Part shown: positions 7,757-16,728 of the stretch, one piece after another
Layout: every line of letters begins with the position of its first letter
Numbering within the stretch: the first letter of the stretch is position 1
NCBI GenBank assembly: GCA_035652075.1
Contig: DASREL010000015.1
Location: 90,576 to 154,575, forward strand
From: Gp6-AA45 sp035652075
GTDB taxonomy: Bacteria; Acidobacteriota; Vicinamibacteria; Vicinamibacterales; CAVVIG01
Reading direction: 5' to 3'
Length of the DNA stretch: 64,000 bases
Notes under the pieces: model-generated
Databases searched by the model: none
Told to the model about the DNA's origin: nothing
The model's input: the letters and a program-made list of their open reading frames with translations, nothing else
Program-made: the position numbers and the translations under genes

Positions 7757-10700
7757 ATGAACATCTCCGAGATCTTCATTCGTCGTCCGATCGCGACATC
7801 GCTGTTGATGCTCGCAATCGCGATGTTTGGCGTCATCGCGTATCGCGCGCTGCCGGTCAGCGATCTGCCGCAGGTCGACTATCCGACGCTCAACGTCAAC
7901 GCCAGCCTGCCCGGCGCGGATCCCGGAACGATGGCGTCGTCGGTCGCGAGCCCGCTCGAACGGCAGTTCACGACGATTGCCGGTCTCGACTCGATGGTCT
8001 CGCGCAGCGGCAGCGGCGGCACCAACATCACGCTGCAGTTCACCCTCGACCGCGACATCGACAGCGCGACGACGGACGTGCAGACGGCGATCAACGCCGT
8101 GATGCCGCTGTTGCCGGCGGGCATGCCGTCGGCGCCGTCCTTCCGCAAGAACAATCCGAACGACGATCCCATTGTGACGATCAACGTCACCAGCGACACG
8201 CTGCCGCTGAACGTGCTCGACGATTACGCCGAGGTGACGCTCGCGCCGCGCATGTCGATGGTCAACGGCGTGTCGCAGGTCTCGGTGATGGGCGCGGCGA
8301 AGTACGCCGTCCGGGTGCAGCTCGATCCGGAAAAGCTCCACGCGCAGAAGATTGGCATCAACGAAGTCGACACCGCGCTGACGAACTGGAACGTCAACCT
8401 GCCGACCGGCCAGTTGTTCGGGCCGCAGTCGACCTACAACATCAAGGCCGGCGGTCAATTGATGAACGCCGACGCGTTCAAGCCGGTGATCGTGACGTAC
8501 CGCAACGGCTCGCCGGTGCGACTCGATCAAATCGCGACGGTCAGCGACAGCGTCGAGAACGTGTTCAACGGCAACTGGTTCTATACGAAGGACGCGAACG
8601 GCAAGCCGCGCATCCAGCGTTCGATCATGCTGCAGGTGCGCCGGCAGCCGGGGACGAACACGATCGAAGTCGCCGACGCCGTCCGCGAATTGCTGCCGAC
8701 GTTTCAGGCGACGATGCCGCCTGCGGTCAAGCTGACGCCGCGCCAGGATCGGTCGCGCACCATCCGCGCCGCCTTCAAGGACATCCAGATCACGATGCTC
8801 GTGACGCTGATCCTCGTCGTCGCGGTCATCTGGCTGTTCCTGCACAACGGTTCGGCGACGCTGATTCCCGCGCTCGCGCTGCCCTTCTCCATCCTCGGCA
8901 CGTTTGCCGTGATGCAGATGCTGCACTTCAGCCTCAACAACCTGTCGATGATGGCGCTGATCCTCTCGATCGGTTTCGTCGTCGACGACGCGATCGTGAT
9001 GCTCGAGAACATCGTCCGCCACATGGAGGCGGGCGAGAAACCGTTCGAAGCGGCGCTCAAGGGATCGCAGGAAATCGGCTTCACGATTCTCACCATGACG
9101 ACGTCGCTCGCCGCCGTCTTCATCCCGATTCTCTTCATGAGCGGCATTCTCGGACGTCTGTTCCGCGAATTCGCCGTCACGATCACGACGGCGATTCTCA
9201 TTTCCGGCGTCGTGTCGGTCACGTTGACGCCGATGCTGTGCAGCCGCTTCCTGCGCGTCGTGCACACGAAGAAGGGGTTTGCGGGGCTGATGGATCGCGC
9301 GTTCGACGCGCTGCTCGTCGGCTACGAGAAGAGCCTGCGCCTCGTGCTCCGCTTCCGTCTGGCGATGATGATCATGTTCTTCGTCGTGCTCTGGGCGACG
9401 ATGCACATGTTCAACGTCGTGCAGACCGGGTTCATCCCCGACGAAGACCGCGATTCGATGTTCGTCAACCTGCAGGCGGCGCAAGGCACGTCGTTCTACG
9501 ACATGGCGAAGTGGACGCAGCAGGTTGCCGACATCGTCATCCGCAACAAGTACGTCGACTCGTTCATGGCGAGCGTCGGCGGCGGTCCTGGCGGCGGCGG
9601 CAGCGGCGGCGGCGTCAACAACGGCCGCATCATGGTGCAGCTCGTTCCGCGCGCCGAGCGCGACATGTCGGCGCAGCAGATCGCGCAGCAGCTGCGTCCC
9701 CAGCTGCTGCGGTTCCCCGGCTTCCGCGGCTTCGTCGGCCTGCCGCCGTCGTTGCAGATCGGCGGCCGCATGGGCAACCAGAACTTCAGCATCATGATGC
9801 AGTCGATGGACACCGACCTGCTCTACCAGTGGGGACCGGTCCTCGAGCAGGCGATTTCGGCCGAAGTCGGCGAAGTGCAGGACGTCTCCACCGATATGGA
9901 GATGAAGAGCCCGCGCGTCAACCTCGTGATCGATCGCGACAAGGCGGCGGCGACGGGACTCAATGCCACGCTGATTCAGAACTCGCTCTACGACGCGCTC
10001 GGACCGAAGTGGTCGTCGACGATTTACGGCGCGACATCGCAGTACAAAGTGCTCGTCGAGCTCGACCCGAAGTACCAAGGCGCCGTCGATTCGCTCGAGA
10101 AAGTCGCGTTCCGATCGCCGGCCGGCATGCTGGTGCCGCTTGAATCGGTCGTGAAGTTCAAGGAAACGGTGGGTCCGCAGTCGATCAACCACAGCGGCCA
10201 GCTGCCGTCGGTGTCGGTGTCGTTCGGCCTGCGTCCGGGCGTGTCGCTGGGCGCCGCAACCGCGCACATCAAGCAGGTTGCGGATCGCGTGCTGCCGGCC
10301 ACGATCACGACGAGCTTCGAGGGTCAGGCGAAAGTCTTCCAGCAGTCGATGAGCAACCTCACGCTGCTGCTCGTCGTCGCGATCGGTGTCGTCTACATCG
10401 TCCTCGGCGCGCTCTACGAGAGCTACATCCACCCGATCACGATTCTCTCCGGTCTGCCGTCGGCCGGCCTGGGCGCGCTCGTGACGCTGTACCTCTTCGG
10501 CAACGAGCTGAACATCTACTCGTTCGTCGGACTCGTGATGCTGATCGGCATCGTCAAGAAAAACGCGATCATGCAGATCGATTTCGCGCTCGAAGCCGAG
10601 CGCAAACACAACAAGGCGCCGGTCGAGGCGATTTTCGAAGGCTGCATCATCCGCTTCCGGCCGATCATGATGACGACGCTCGCCGCGCTCCTCGGCGCGC

Positions 10701-10885
10701 TGCCGATCGCGCTCGGATACGGCGCGGGCGGCGAATCACGGCGTCCGCTGGGCCTCGCGGTCGTCGGCGGACTGATGGTGTCGCAGTTGATCACGCTGTA
10801 CCTGACGCCGGTCGTGTACACCTACATGGCCAGCATTTTCAAAACACGGAAGATTGCCCAGGTTGCTCCGCAGCCGCTCGCCTAA
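7757..10885 (+). CDS. RND multidrug efflux permease, first of pair (MdtB-like)
   Basis: 1042 residues with the full RND layout: TM1, a large periplasmic loop, TM2-6, TM7, a second loop and TM8-12. Proton-relay residues are present: the Asp pair in GFVVDDAIVMLEN (TM4) and Lys in GIVKKNAIMQID (TM10). The N-terminus (FIRRPIATSLLMLAIAMFG, then YRALPVSDLPQVDYP) is MdtB-type. The second loop carries a Gly-rich insert (GGGPGGGGSGGG). With the next gene it probably forms a heterotrimeric pump of the MdtBC kind, exporting drugs, bile-salt-like compounds or metabolites. Confidence 0.93.
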   Translation: MNISEIFIRRPIATSLLMLAIAMFGVIAYRALPVSDLPQVDYPTLNVNASLPGADPGTMASSVASPLERQFTTIAGLDSMVSRSGSGGTNITLQFTLDRDIDSATTDVQTAINAVMPLLPAGMPSAPSFRKNNPNDDPIVTINVTSDTLPLNVLDDYAEVTLAPRMSMVNGVSQVSVMGAAKYAVRVQLDPEKLHAQKIGINEVDTALTNWNVNLPTGQLFGPQSTYNIKAGGQLMNADAFKPVIVTYRNGSPVRLDQIATVSDSVENVFNGNWFYTKDANGKPRIQRSIMLQVRRQPGTNTIEVADAVRELLPTFQATMPPAVKLTPRQDRSRTIRAAFKDIQITMLVTLILVVAVIWLFLHNGSATLIPALALPFSILGTFAVMQMLHFSLNNLSMMALILSIGFVVDDAIVMLENIVRHMEAGEKPFEAALKGSQEIGFTILTMTTSLAAVFIPILFMSGILGRLFREFAVTITTAILISGVVSVTLTPMLCSRFLRVVHTKKGFAGLMDRAFDALLVGYEKSLRLVLRFRLAMMIMFFVVLWATMHMFNVVQTGFIPDEDRDSMFVNLQAAQGTSFYDMAKWTQQVADIVIRNKYVDSFMASVGGGPGGGGSGGGVNNGRIMVQLVPRAERDMSAQQIAQQLRPQLLRFPGFRGFVGLPPSLQIGGRMGNQNFSIMMQSMDTDLLYQWGPVLEQAISAEVGEVQDVSTDMEMKSPRVNLVIDRDKAAATGLNATLIQNSLYDALGPKWSSTIYGATSQYKVLVELDPKYQGAVDSLEKVAFRSPAGMLVPLESVVKFKETVGPQSINHSGQLPSVSVSFGLRPGVSLGAATAHIKQVADRVLPATITTSFEGQAKVFQQSMSNLTLLLVVAIGVVYIVLGALYESYIHPITILSGLPSAGLGALVTLYLFGNELNIYSFVGLVMLIGIVKKNAIMQIDFALEAERKHNKAPVEAIFEGCIIRFRPIMMTTLAALLGALPIALGYGAGGESRRPLGLAVVGGLMVSQLITLYLTPVVYTYMASIFKTRKIAQVAPQPLA

Positions 10886-10899
10886 AGGCTTCGCGCTAC
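10880..10899. repeat. Degenerate REP element spanning stop and start
   Basis: GCCTAAAGGC (10880-10889) is a small hairpin whose AA loop forms part of the TAA stop of the first permease. The flank GCGCTACA abuts the ATG of the second permease. This is a decayed copy of the REP unit in reverse orientation (palindrome then GCGCTAC). Confidence 0.55.
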
Positions 10900-13800
10900 A
10901 TGAATATCTCTGAAGGATTCATCAAACGTCCCATTGCCACCAGTCTCCTGATGGCGGCGATCGCGCTGTTCGGGCTCGTCGCCTACCGGCAGCTGCCGGT
11001 CAGCGACTTACCGAACGTCGACTTCCCCACGCTCCTCGTGACGGCGCAGTTGCCCGGCGCGAGCCCCGAGACGATGGGCGCGTCCGTCGCGACGCCGCTC
11101 GAAAATCAGTTCTCGATGATCGCGGGCCTCGAGTCGATGACATCGGTCAACTCGCTCGGCTCGACGCAGATCACGCTCGAGTTCGATTTGAACCGGTCGC
11201 TCGATGGCGCCGCGGTTGACGTGCAGGCCGCGATCACGCAGGCGGCACGCCTGCTGCCGCAGGGCATGCCGACGCCGCCGACCTTCACGAAAGTGAATCC
11301 GGCGGACCAGCCGATCCTGTATCTCGTCATCACGTCGACGACGGTTCCGCCGTGGACGCTCGACGAGTACGCCGAAACGCGCATCGCGCAGCGCATCTCG
11401 ATGGTGAGCGGCGTGGCGCAGGTGCAGGTCCTCGGCTCACAGAAATACGCCGTCCACGCGCAGCTCGATCCGCACAAGCTCGCGTCGCGCCAGATCGGCA
11501 TCAACGAGGTCGAGAACTCGCTGCGCGCGTGGAACGTCAACACGCCGACCGGCAGCATCATCGGTCCGCACAAGGCGTTCACGCTGCAGGCCACCGGTCA
11601 GCTGATGAACGCCGGCGAGTACAAGGACATGGTCGTGTCGTATCGCAACGGCGCGCCGGTCCGGCTCGGCGAGCTGGGCGACATCATCGACGGCGTCGAA
11701 GATCAGCGCACCGCATCCTGGTTTTACGCAAACGGCGAGAGCCAGCGCGCGATCACGCTCGGCATCCAGCGCCAGCCCGGCACGAACACGATTGCCGTCG
11801 CCGACGCGGTGAAGGCGCTCTTGCCGCAGTTCAAACTCGAGCTGCCGCAGAGCGTCCACATGGACGTCCTCTACGATCGCTCTGACACCATCCGCGAGTC
11901 GTATCGCGACGTGCAGTTCACGATGGCGCTGACGCTCGCGCTCGTCATCGCGGTCATCTTCGTGTTCCTACGCAACGTCTGGGCGACGGTCATCCCGAGT
12001 TTGGCGCTGCCGTTCTCGATCATCGGCACCTTCTCGGTGATGTACCTCCTCAATTACAGCCTCGACAACCTGTCGATGATGGCGCTCATCCTCTCGGTCG
12101 GCTTCGTCGTCGACGACGCGATCGTGTTGCTCGAGAACATCTACCGCCACGTCGAGATGGGTGAGGATCCGCTGACGGCGTCGCTCGTCGGATCGAAAGA
12201 GATCGGCTTCACGATCGTATCGATGACGCTGTCGCTCGCCGCGGTGTTCATCCCGGTGCTCTTCATGGGCGGCGTCCTCGGACGCCTGTTCCGCGAGTTC
12301 TCGGTCACGATCTGCGTCGCGATTCTCATCTCGGGCGTCGTGTCGGTGACGCTGACGCCCATGCTCTGCAGCCGGTTCCTCAAGGGCCACAAACCGGGCC
12401 ACGCCAAGAAGCCGTCGAAGTTCGAAGAAGTCACGGAAGGCGCGTTCCAGGCCATGCTTCGCGGCTACGACAAGACGCTGCAGATCGTGTTGAAGCATCG
12501 TCCGGCGACGATGCTGGCGTTCGCAGTCGTCCTCGCGCTGACGGCGTTGCTGTTCGTGCTCGTGCCGAAGGGATTCATTCCGGAACAGGACACCGATCAG
12601 ATCGCCGTGACGACCGAAGCGGCGCAGGGCACGGCGTACGACAAGCTGGTCGAGTATCAAGGGCAGATTGCGGAGACGATCGCCAAGGACCCGAACGTCG
12701 AAGGCCTCGTCTCGACGATCGGCGGACAGGCGGCAAACACGCTCGGCGGACCGAACCTCGGCCAGATCGTCGTCCACCTGAAACCGCGCGGCGACCGCAA
12801 GGAACTCGCGAACGACATCATCGAGAAGCTGCGGCCGGAGCTGTCCGAAGTCACCGGCATGAAGGTCTACATGCAGAACCCGCCGACCGTTCGGATCGGC
12901 GGCCAGGTGAGCAAGAGCCTGTATCAGTACTCGATGCAGTCGCCGGATCGCGAGGCGCTGTACGCGGCCTCGCAGAAGCTCGTGAAGGAAATCGGCGAGA
13001 ACGTCGATGGCATCGTCGACTTGACGAGCGATCTTGCCGTCACGAGCCCGCAAGTGGACGTGCAGATCGATCGCGACAAGGCGGCGGCGCTCGGCGTCAC
13101 CGCGAACCAGATCGAGAACGCGTTTTATGACGCGTACGGCCCACGCTGGGTCTCGACGATCTACGCGCCGGTCAACGAATACAAAGTGCTGCTCGAACTC
13201 GCGCCGCAATTCCAGGCCGATCCCGCGGCGCTCTCGCTCCTCTACTTCAAGGTGACGCCAAACAGTGGGACCGGGGGGGCGGGCGCAGGAACGACCGCCG
13301 CAGCGGCGGCCGGAGCAGCAGCCCTGGCAGGCGGCGGTGGCGGTGTGACGCCGGCGCGCGCGAACAACTTCGGCGGCACGCAGCTCACCGAATCCGCTGG
13401 CACCGTTGTACCGCTCGATACGCTCGCAAAAACGACGCAGGTCGTCGGGCCGCAGACGGTCGCGCACAAAGGTCAGTTGCCGGCCGTGACGATCTCGTTC
13501 GGCCTGAAGCCGGGCGCATCGCTGGGCGCCGTGCTCACGAAGGTCCGCGAAGTCGCTGATGCGACGCTGCCCGAAGGCGTCAGCGGTCAGTTCGAAGGCG
13601 CGGCGAAAGCGTTCCAGAGCTCGCTGGGCAACCTCGCGATCCTGCTCGTCATCGCGGTCATGGTCGTCTACATCGTTCTCGGCATCCTGTACGAGAGCTA
13701 CATCCACCCGCTGACGATTCTGTCCGGTCTGCCGTCAGCGGCGTTCGGCGCGCTCGTGACGTTGCTCCTGTTCCACATGGATCTCAACATCTACGCGTTC

Positions 13801-14169
13801 GTCGGCATGATCATGCTGATCGGGATCGTCGAGAAAAACGCGATCATGCAGATCGACTTCGCGCTCGAAGCGGAGCGCGCCGGCAATTCGCCGGAACAGG
13901 CGATCTATCAGGGCTGCTTGATTCGGTTCCGACCGATCATGATGACGACGATGGCCGCGCTGCTCGGCGCGGTGCCGATCGCGGTCGGGTACGGCGCCGG
14001 TGGCGAAGCGCGGCAGCCGCTCGGCCTCGTCGTCGTCGGTGGTCTCGTGTTCTCGCAGCTTGTGACGCTGTATCTGACGCCGGTCGTTTACACGTATATG
14101 GCCCAGGTGCAGGCGTGGATCGGAAGCCGGCAAAAGAAGACCACGACGGTGCCGGCAGTCAGCCATTAG
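10900..14169 (+). CDS. RND multidrug efflux permease, second of pair (MdtC-like)
   Basis: 1089 residues, colinear with the preceding permease. The TM4 Asp pair (GFVVDDAIVLLEN) and the TM10 Lys (GIVEKNAIMQID; Glu precedes the conserved Lys) are intact. The extra length comes mainly from an Ala/Gly-rich insert of about 45 residues in the second periplasmic loop (13258-13390). It starts 14 nt after the first permease. Two non-identical permeases with one adaptor is the MdtABC/MuxABC arrangement. Confidence 0.93.
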   Translation: MNISEGFIKRPIATSLLMAAIALFGLVAYRQLPVSDLPNVDFPTLLVTAQLPGASPETMGASVATPLENQFSMIAGLESMTSVNSLGSTQITLEFDLNRSLDGAAVDVQAAITQAARLLPQGMPTPPTFTKVNPADQPILYLVITSTTVPPWTLDEYAETRIAQRISMVSGVAQVQVLGSQKYAVHAQLDPHKLASRQIGINEVENSLRAWNVNTPTGSIIGPHKAFTLQATGQLMNAGEYKDMVVSYRNGAPVRLGELGDIIDGVEDQRTASWFYANGESQRAITLGIQRQPGTNTIAVADAVKALLPQFKLELPQSVHMDVLYDRSDTIRESYRDVQFTMALTLALVIAVIFVFLRNVWATVIPSLALPFSIIGTFSVMYLLNYSLDNLSMMALILSVGFVVDDAIVLLENIYRHVEMGEDPLTASLVGSKEIGFTIVSMTLSLAAVFIPVLFMGGVLGRLFREFSVTICVAILISGVVSVTLTPMLCSRFLKGHKPGHAKKPSKFEEVTEGAFQAMLRGYDKTLQIVLKHRPATMLAFAVVLALTALLFVLVPKGFIPEQDTDQIAVTTEAAQGTAYDKLVEYQGQIAETIAKDPNVEGLVSTIGGQAANTLGGPNLGQIVVHLKPRGDRKELANDIIEKLRPELSEVTGMKVYMQNPPTVRIGGQVSKSLYQYSMQSPDREALYAASQKLVKEIGENVDGIVDLTSDLAVTSPQVDVQIDRDKAAALGVTANQIENAFYDAYGPRWVSTIYAPVNEYKVLLELAPQFQADPAALSLLYFKVTPNSGTGGAGAGTTAAAAAGAAALAGGGGGVTPARANNFGGTQLTESAGTVVPLDTLAKTTQVVGPQTVAHKGQLPAVTISFGLKPGASLGAVLTKVREVADATLPEGVSGQFEGAAKAFQSSLGNLAILLVIAVMVVYIVLGILYESYIHPLTILSGLPSAAFGALVTLLLFHMDLNIYAFVGMIMLIGIVEKNAIMQIDFALEAERAGNSPEQAIYQGCLIRFRPIMMTTMAALLGAVPIAVGYGAGGEARQPLGLVVVGGLVFSQLVTLYLTPVVYTYMAQVQAWIGSRQKKTTTVPAVSH

Positions 14170-14220
14170 CACTTGGGATTTAGCACTTAGCACTTAGCAT
14201 TTACCATTTAGCATTTAGCC
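14168..14220. repeat. TTAGCAC/TTAGCAT word repeat after the efflux operon
   Basis: Six copies of TTAGCAC, TTAGCAT or TTACCAT-type words directly follow the stop codon of the second permease. The same word family occurs at about 2663-2690. No terminator-like stem is seen in it. Confidence 0.75.
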
Positions 14221-14256
14221 TTCGTAGGCACAGGTTCTGCACATCTCATCGTCGAG

Positions 14257-15258
14257 ATGCGCAGGAGCTGTGCCGTTCTGTTATTGGGAGTCGTTGCTGT
14301 TGTCGCGCAGGCCTTCAGGCCTGCCCCGCCCAGGCGCGCCCACAAACCGGTTCCGCCGAAACGCGTCACCGCTCCGCCGCCGCTGCCGTGCGGCGACTAT
14401 CTCGGATTTCAAGTCCTGCTCGATCGTCAGGGCTTCTCCACCGGCGAGATCGACGGTAAGCCCGGGGACAACTTCACGCACGCGATCATCGCGATGCAGC
14501 AGGCGCGGCAGGTACCGCTGACGACGCAACCCGACTGCGATACGTGGCACGCATTGGGCGGGGATACGGCTGATCCGGTGCTGACGACCTATACCGTCAC
14601 CGCTGACGATCTGAAAGGGCCGTTCGAAAAGCGAATCCCGGCAAACCTCGTCGAACAGGCGAAGCTGCCATCGCTCGGCTATCGGTCGCCGCTCGAGGAA
14701 ATCGCCGAGCGATTCCATACGTCGCCCGCCCTGCTGGAACAGTTGAATCACAACGCGCCGCTGACCGACGGTCGCGAGCTGCGAGTGCCGAACGTGCCAC
14801 CGTTCGATCCCCGGGTCAGACCGAAGTCAGACTCGGGTCAGACCTCGGCCGACATTGCGATCCAGGTGTCGCGCGAAGAATCGGCGTTACGCGTGACGCG
14901 CGCTGATGGATCGCTGGTCTTCTTTGCGCCGGTGACGACCGGGAGCATCCACGATCCGCTCCCCGTGGGCGACTGGACGGTGACCGGCGTCGATTGGCAT
15001 CCGGTGTTTCATTACAACCCGAAACTGTTCTGGGATGCGAAGGCGACCGACACGCGCGCAACGCTGAAGCCCGGACCGAACAATCCGGTCGGCGTCGTCT
15101 GGATTTCGCTCAACCTCGAACACTACGGCCTGCACGGCACGCCGGAGCCGGGACACATCGGGCACACCGAATCACATGGGTGCGTGCGCATGACGAACTG
15201 GGACGCCGTGCGTGTCGCGTCGCTCGTCAAGCGCGGCACCCCGGTCACGTTCAAGTGA
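14257..15258 (+). CDS. L,D-transpeptidase (YkuD) with PG-binding and LysM-like regions
   Basis: 333 residues. Signal peptide (1-23), peptidoglycan-binding-like segment (CGDYLGFQVLLDRQGFSTGE, about 47-95), a LysM-like segment (RSPLEEIAERFHTSPALLEQ, about 145-180), then a YkuD catalytic domain with HGT...SHGCVRM. The nucleophile is Cys309. It forms 3-3 cross-links in peptidoglycan or anchors proteins to it. A REP palindrome (14307-14324) encodes AQAFRPA at the end of the signal peptide, and a GTCAGAC repeat (14815-14843) sits in the linker before the catalytic domain. It overlaps the M23 peptidase gene by 4 nt. Confidence 0.92.
   Translation: MRRSCAVLLLGVVAVVAQAFRPAPPRRAHKPVPPKRVTAPPPLPCGDYLGFQVLLDRQGFSTGEIDGKPGDNFTHAIIAMQQARQVPLTTQPDCDTWHALGGDTADPVLTTYTVTADDLKGPFEKRIPANLVEQAKLPSLGYRSPLEEIAERFHTSPALLEQLNHNAPLTDGRELRVPNVPPFDPRVRPKSDSGQTSADIAIQVSREESALRVTRADGSLVFFAPVTTGSIHDPLPVGDWTVTGVDWHPVFHYNPKLFWDAKATDTRATLKPGPNNPVGVVWISLNLEHYGLHGTPEPGHIGHTESHGCVRMTNWDAVRVASLVKRGTPVTFK
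14307..14324 (+). repeat. REP palindrome in a signal-peptide region
   Basis: GCAGGCCTTCAGGCCTGC: perfect 8-bp stem, TC loop, same core as 4590-4607 with one loop change. It is translated in frame as AQAFRPA in the L,D-transpeptidase. Confidence 0.85.
14815..14843 (+). repeat. GTCAGAC word repeat in the L,D-transpeptidase gene
   Basis: GTCAGAC at 14815, 14826 and 14837, spaced exactly 11 bp apart and in frame, encoding a Ser/Lys/Gln-rich linker. It has the same word and period as the array at 37784. Confidence 0.8.
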
Positions 15259-15911
15259 CGCGAGGTCCGCGATTTCCCCGTACGCTGCCGGTCGCGGTCA
15301 TCACCATCAGTTTTCTTGCGGGTGTCGCCGTCGATTCGCTGCTGCGTGTGTACGGTCCGCCGAAGCCGGCAGATGAACCGATCGTCCGCCAAAAGGCGGA
15401 CGCCGCAGATGCAGCTGCGGACACCACACATTCAGGTGTGGCGTCCGGCTTCAGCCGGACCGTCCCAACGACGGGATCGATCTCGCGCGCGCCGCTGCGC
15501 GTGCCGATCGACGGCGCCAACGTCGAGGCGATGAAGGGAGGCTTCGACGAGCAGCGTCCCGGGCACGAGCACGAGGCGGTCGACATCCTCGCGCCGAGGA
15601 ATACCCCGGTTCACGCGGTCCAGGACGGAACGATCGCGAAGCTGTTTTTCAGCAAAGGCGGCGGTGGCAACACGATCTACGAATTCGATCCGACCGGTCA
15701 TTACGCGTACTACTACGCTCACCTCGAGCGCTACGCCGATGGCCTCCGCGAGGGACAACCGATCCACGCGGGAGACGTGATCGGATACGTCGGCACGTCA
15801 GGCAACGCCCCGCCGAACACGCCGCATCTTCATTTCGCCGTGTTCGAACTCAGCGCGGACAAGAAATGGTGGAAAGGTACGGCGGTCGACCCGTACCCGT
15901 TTTTCAAGTAG
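15255..15911 (+). CDS. M23-family (LytM) peptidase, membrane-anchored
   Basis: 218 residues. The start is GTG 15255, overlapping the previous stop as GTGA. An N-terminal signal anchor (11-28) is followed by a linker and a LytM domain. The zinc ligands are visible as H106-x3-D110 (GHEHEAVD) and H191-x-H193 (PHLHF). It is a peptidoglycan endopeptidase or a LytM-type amidase activator; the first catalytic His/Asp set looks complete, so activity is plausible. Residues 44-73 are encoded by a cluster of four hairpins. Coupling to an L,D-transpeptidase suggests joint cell-wall remodelling. Confidence 0.9.
   Translation: MTRGPRFPRTLPVAVITISFLAGVAVDSLLRVYGPPKPADEPIVRQKADAADAAADTTHSGVASGFSRTVPTTGSISRAPLRVPIDGANVEAMKGGFDEQRPGHEHEAVDILAPRNTPVHAVQDGTIAKLFFSKGGGGNTIYEFDPTGHYAYYYAHLERYADGLREGQPIHAGDVIGYVGTSGNAPPNTPHLHFAVFELSADKKWWKGTAVDPYPFFK
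15384..15460. repeat. Cluster of four consecutive hairpins inside the M23 gene
   Basis: Stems: GTCCGCC/GGCGGAC (15384-15401), CCGCAG/CTGCGG (15403-15420), CCACAC/GTGTGG (15424-15441) and GTCCGGCT/AGCCGGAC (15443-15460). All are perfect, in tandem, and read in frame as an Ala/Asp-rich stretch ending VASGFSRT. The last stem recurs in degenerate form in glgB at 54927. Confidence 0.85.
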
Positions 15912-16728
15912 CCCGCCGCAAGACGACGTACATCGTATCGAACAGGTTGATCGGCAGGTATCGCGCGTCGAAACGTCTGGCCCAGGGCGGCGCCGATCGC
16001 CCGCCGACGAATTCCGCCGCGTACCGAATCACATATCCGATCGAGCGGAGCCTTCCGCGGTGCGTCACACTGACGATCGTCAGACCGTGATCCGCGGCGA
16101 GACGGCCAAGCGTCTGCGGACCGAAATACGACAGATGGTACGGATAGTAGAAATGCCAGTGGCGGCCGAACATCCGTGCCACGGCGCTTTCGACGTCGGG
16201 TGTGGACAAGAAGAGTACGCCGTCCGGTGCGAGCCGCGCGACGATCGACTCGGCGAACGCGTGCGGATCGGCAACGTGTTCGATGACGTCGAACGCCGTG
16301 ACGACATCGAAAGTGCCACGAACGGCGTCGGCCGTGGCCATCTCGAACGCCTCGTCGTTGGCCAGAAACCGATCGAACAGCGCGCGTGACGGCTCGATAC
16401 CGCGCGCGTCGACGCCGCGGCGGCGCAGATCGCGAACGAGCTTACCGCTGCCGGCGCCCACGTCCAGCAGCCGCGTGCCGCCGATCGGCGCGAAGGACGA
16501 CATCCAGCGGTGGAGCGCAGCGAAGTTCGCCTCGTCGGCTGCGTCGCGCTGCAGGTACTGCAGATACGCGTCCTCGTAGTCGTCGAGGGCATTCGCCAGG
16601 TTCGGGTTGACGTCGGCCGTCGCGAAGCGGAACGAGCACGCGCCGCACAACCAGTAATCGATCTGCTGCTTCGTGAACAGCGGCCGCACGCGGGACGAGC
16701 GGCACAGCGGGCACGTCCGATCACCCAT
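15904..16728 (-). CDS. Class I SAM methyltransferase with N-terminal zinc ribbon
   Basis: 274 residues. The N-terminus has CPLC...CGAC cysteine pairs (6-33), followed by a Rossmann methyltransferase fold with motif I LLDVGAGSGKL (about 87-97) and post-motif FDVVTAFDVIEHV. This architecture is frequent in surface-sugar or lipid-linked glycan gene sets. It overlaps the upstream GT2 gene by 8 nt and, convergently, the M23 gene by 8 nt. It is likely the last gene of a three-gene operon. The substrate is unknown. Confidence 0.85.
   Translation of the reverse strand: MGDRTCPLCRSSRVRPLFTKQQIDYWLCGACSFRFATADVNPNLANALDDYEDAYLQYLQRDAADEANFAALHRWMSSFAPIGGTRLLDVGAGSGKLVRDLRRRGVDARGIEPSRALFDRFLANDEAFEMATADAVRGTFDVVTAFDVIEHVADPHAFAESIVARLAPDGVLFLSTPDVESAVARMFGRHWHFYYPYHLSYFGPQTLGRLAADHGLTIVSVTHRGRLRSIGYVIRYAAEFVGGRSAPPWARRFDARYLPINLFDTMYVVLRRAT

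Noticed and set aside
7712..10609. Long open frame of 965 codons antisense to the first RND permease, and similar ones at 11968-13707, 16673-17452, 38701-40500 and 45916-47337
   Set aside because: High GC content keeps antisense frames open. Their translations are Arg/His/Asp-rich with no fold, while the opposite strand encodes well-known families.
10900..14169. Loss of the TM10 proton-relay Lys in the second RND permease (GIVEKN)
   Set aside because: The Glu replaces the residue before the conserved Lys. The Lys preceding Asn is retained, so the relay looks intact.
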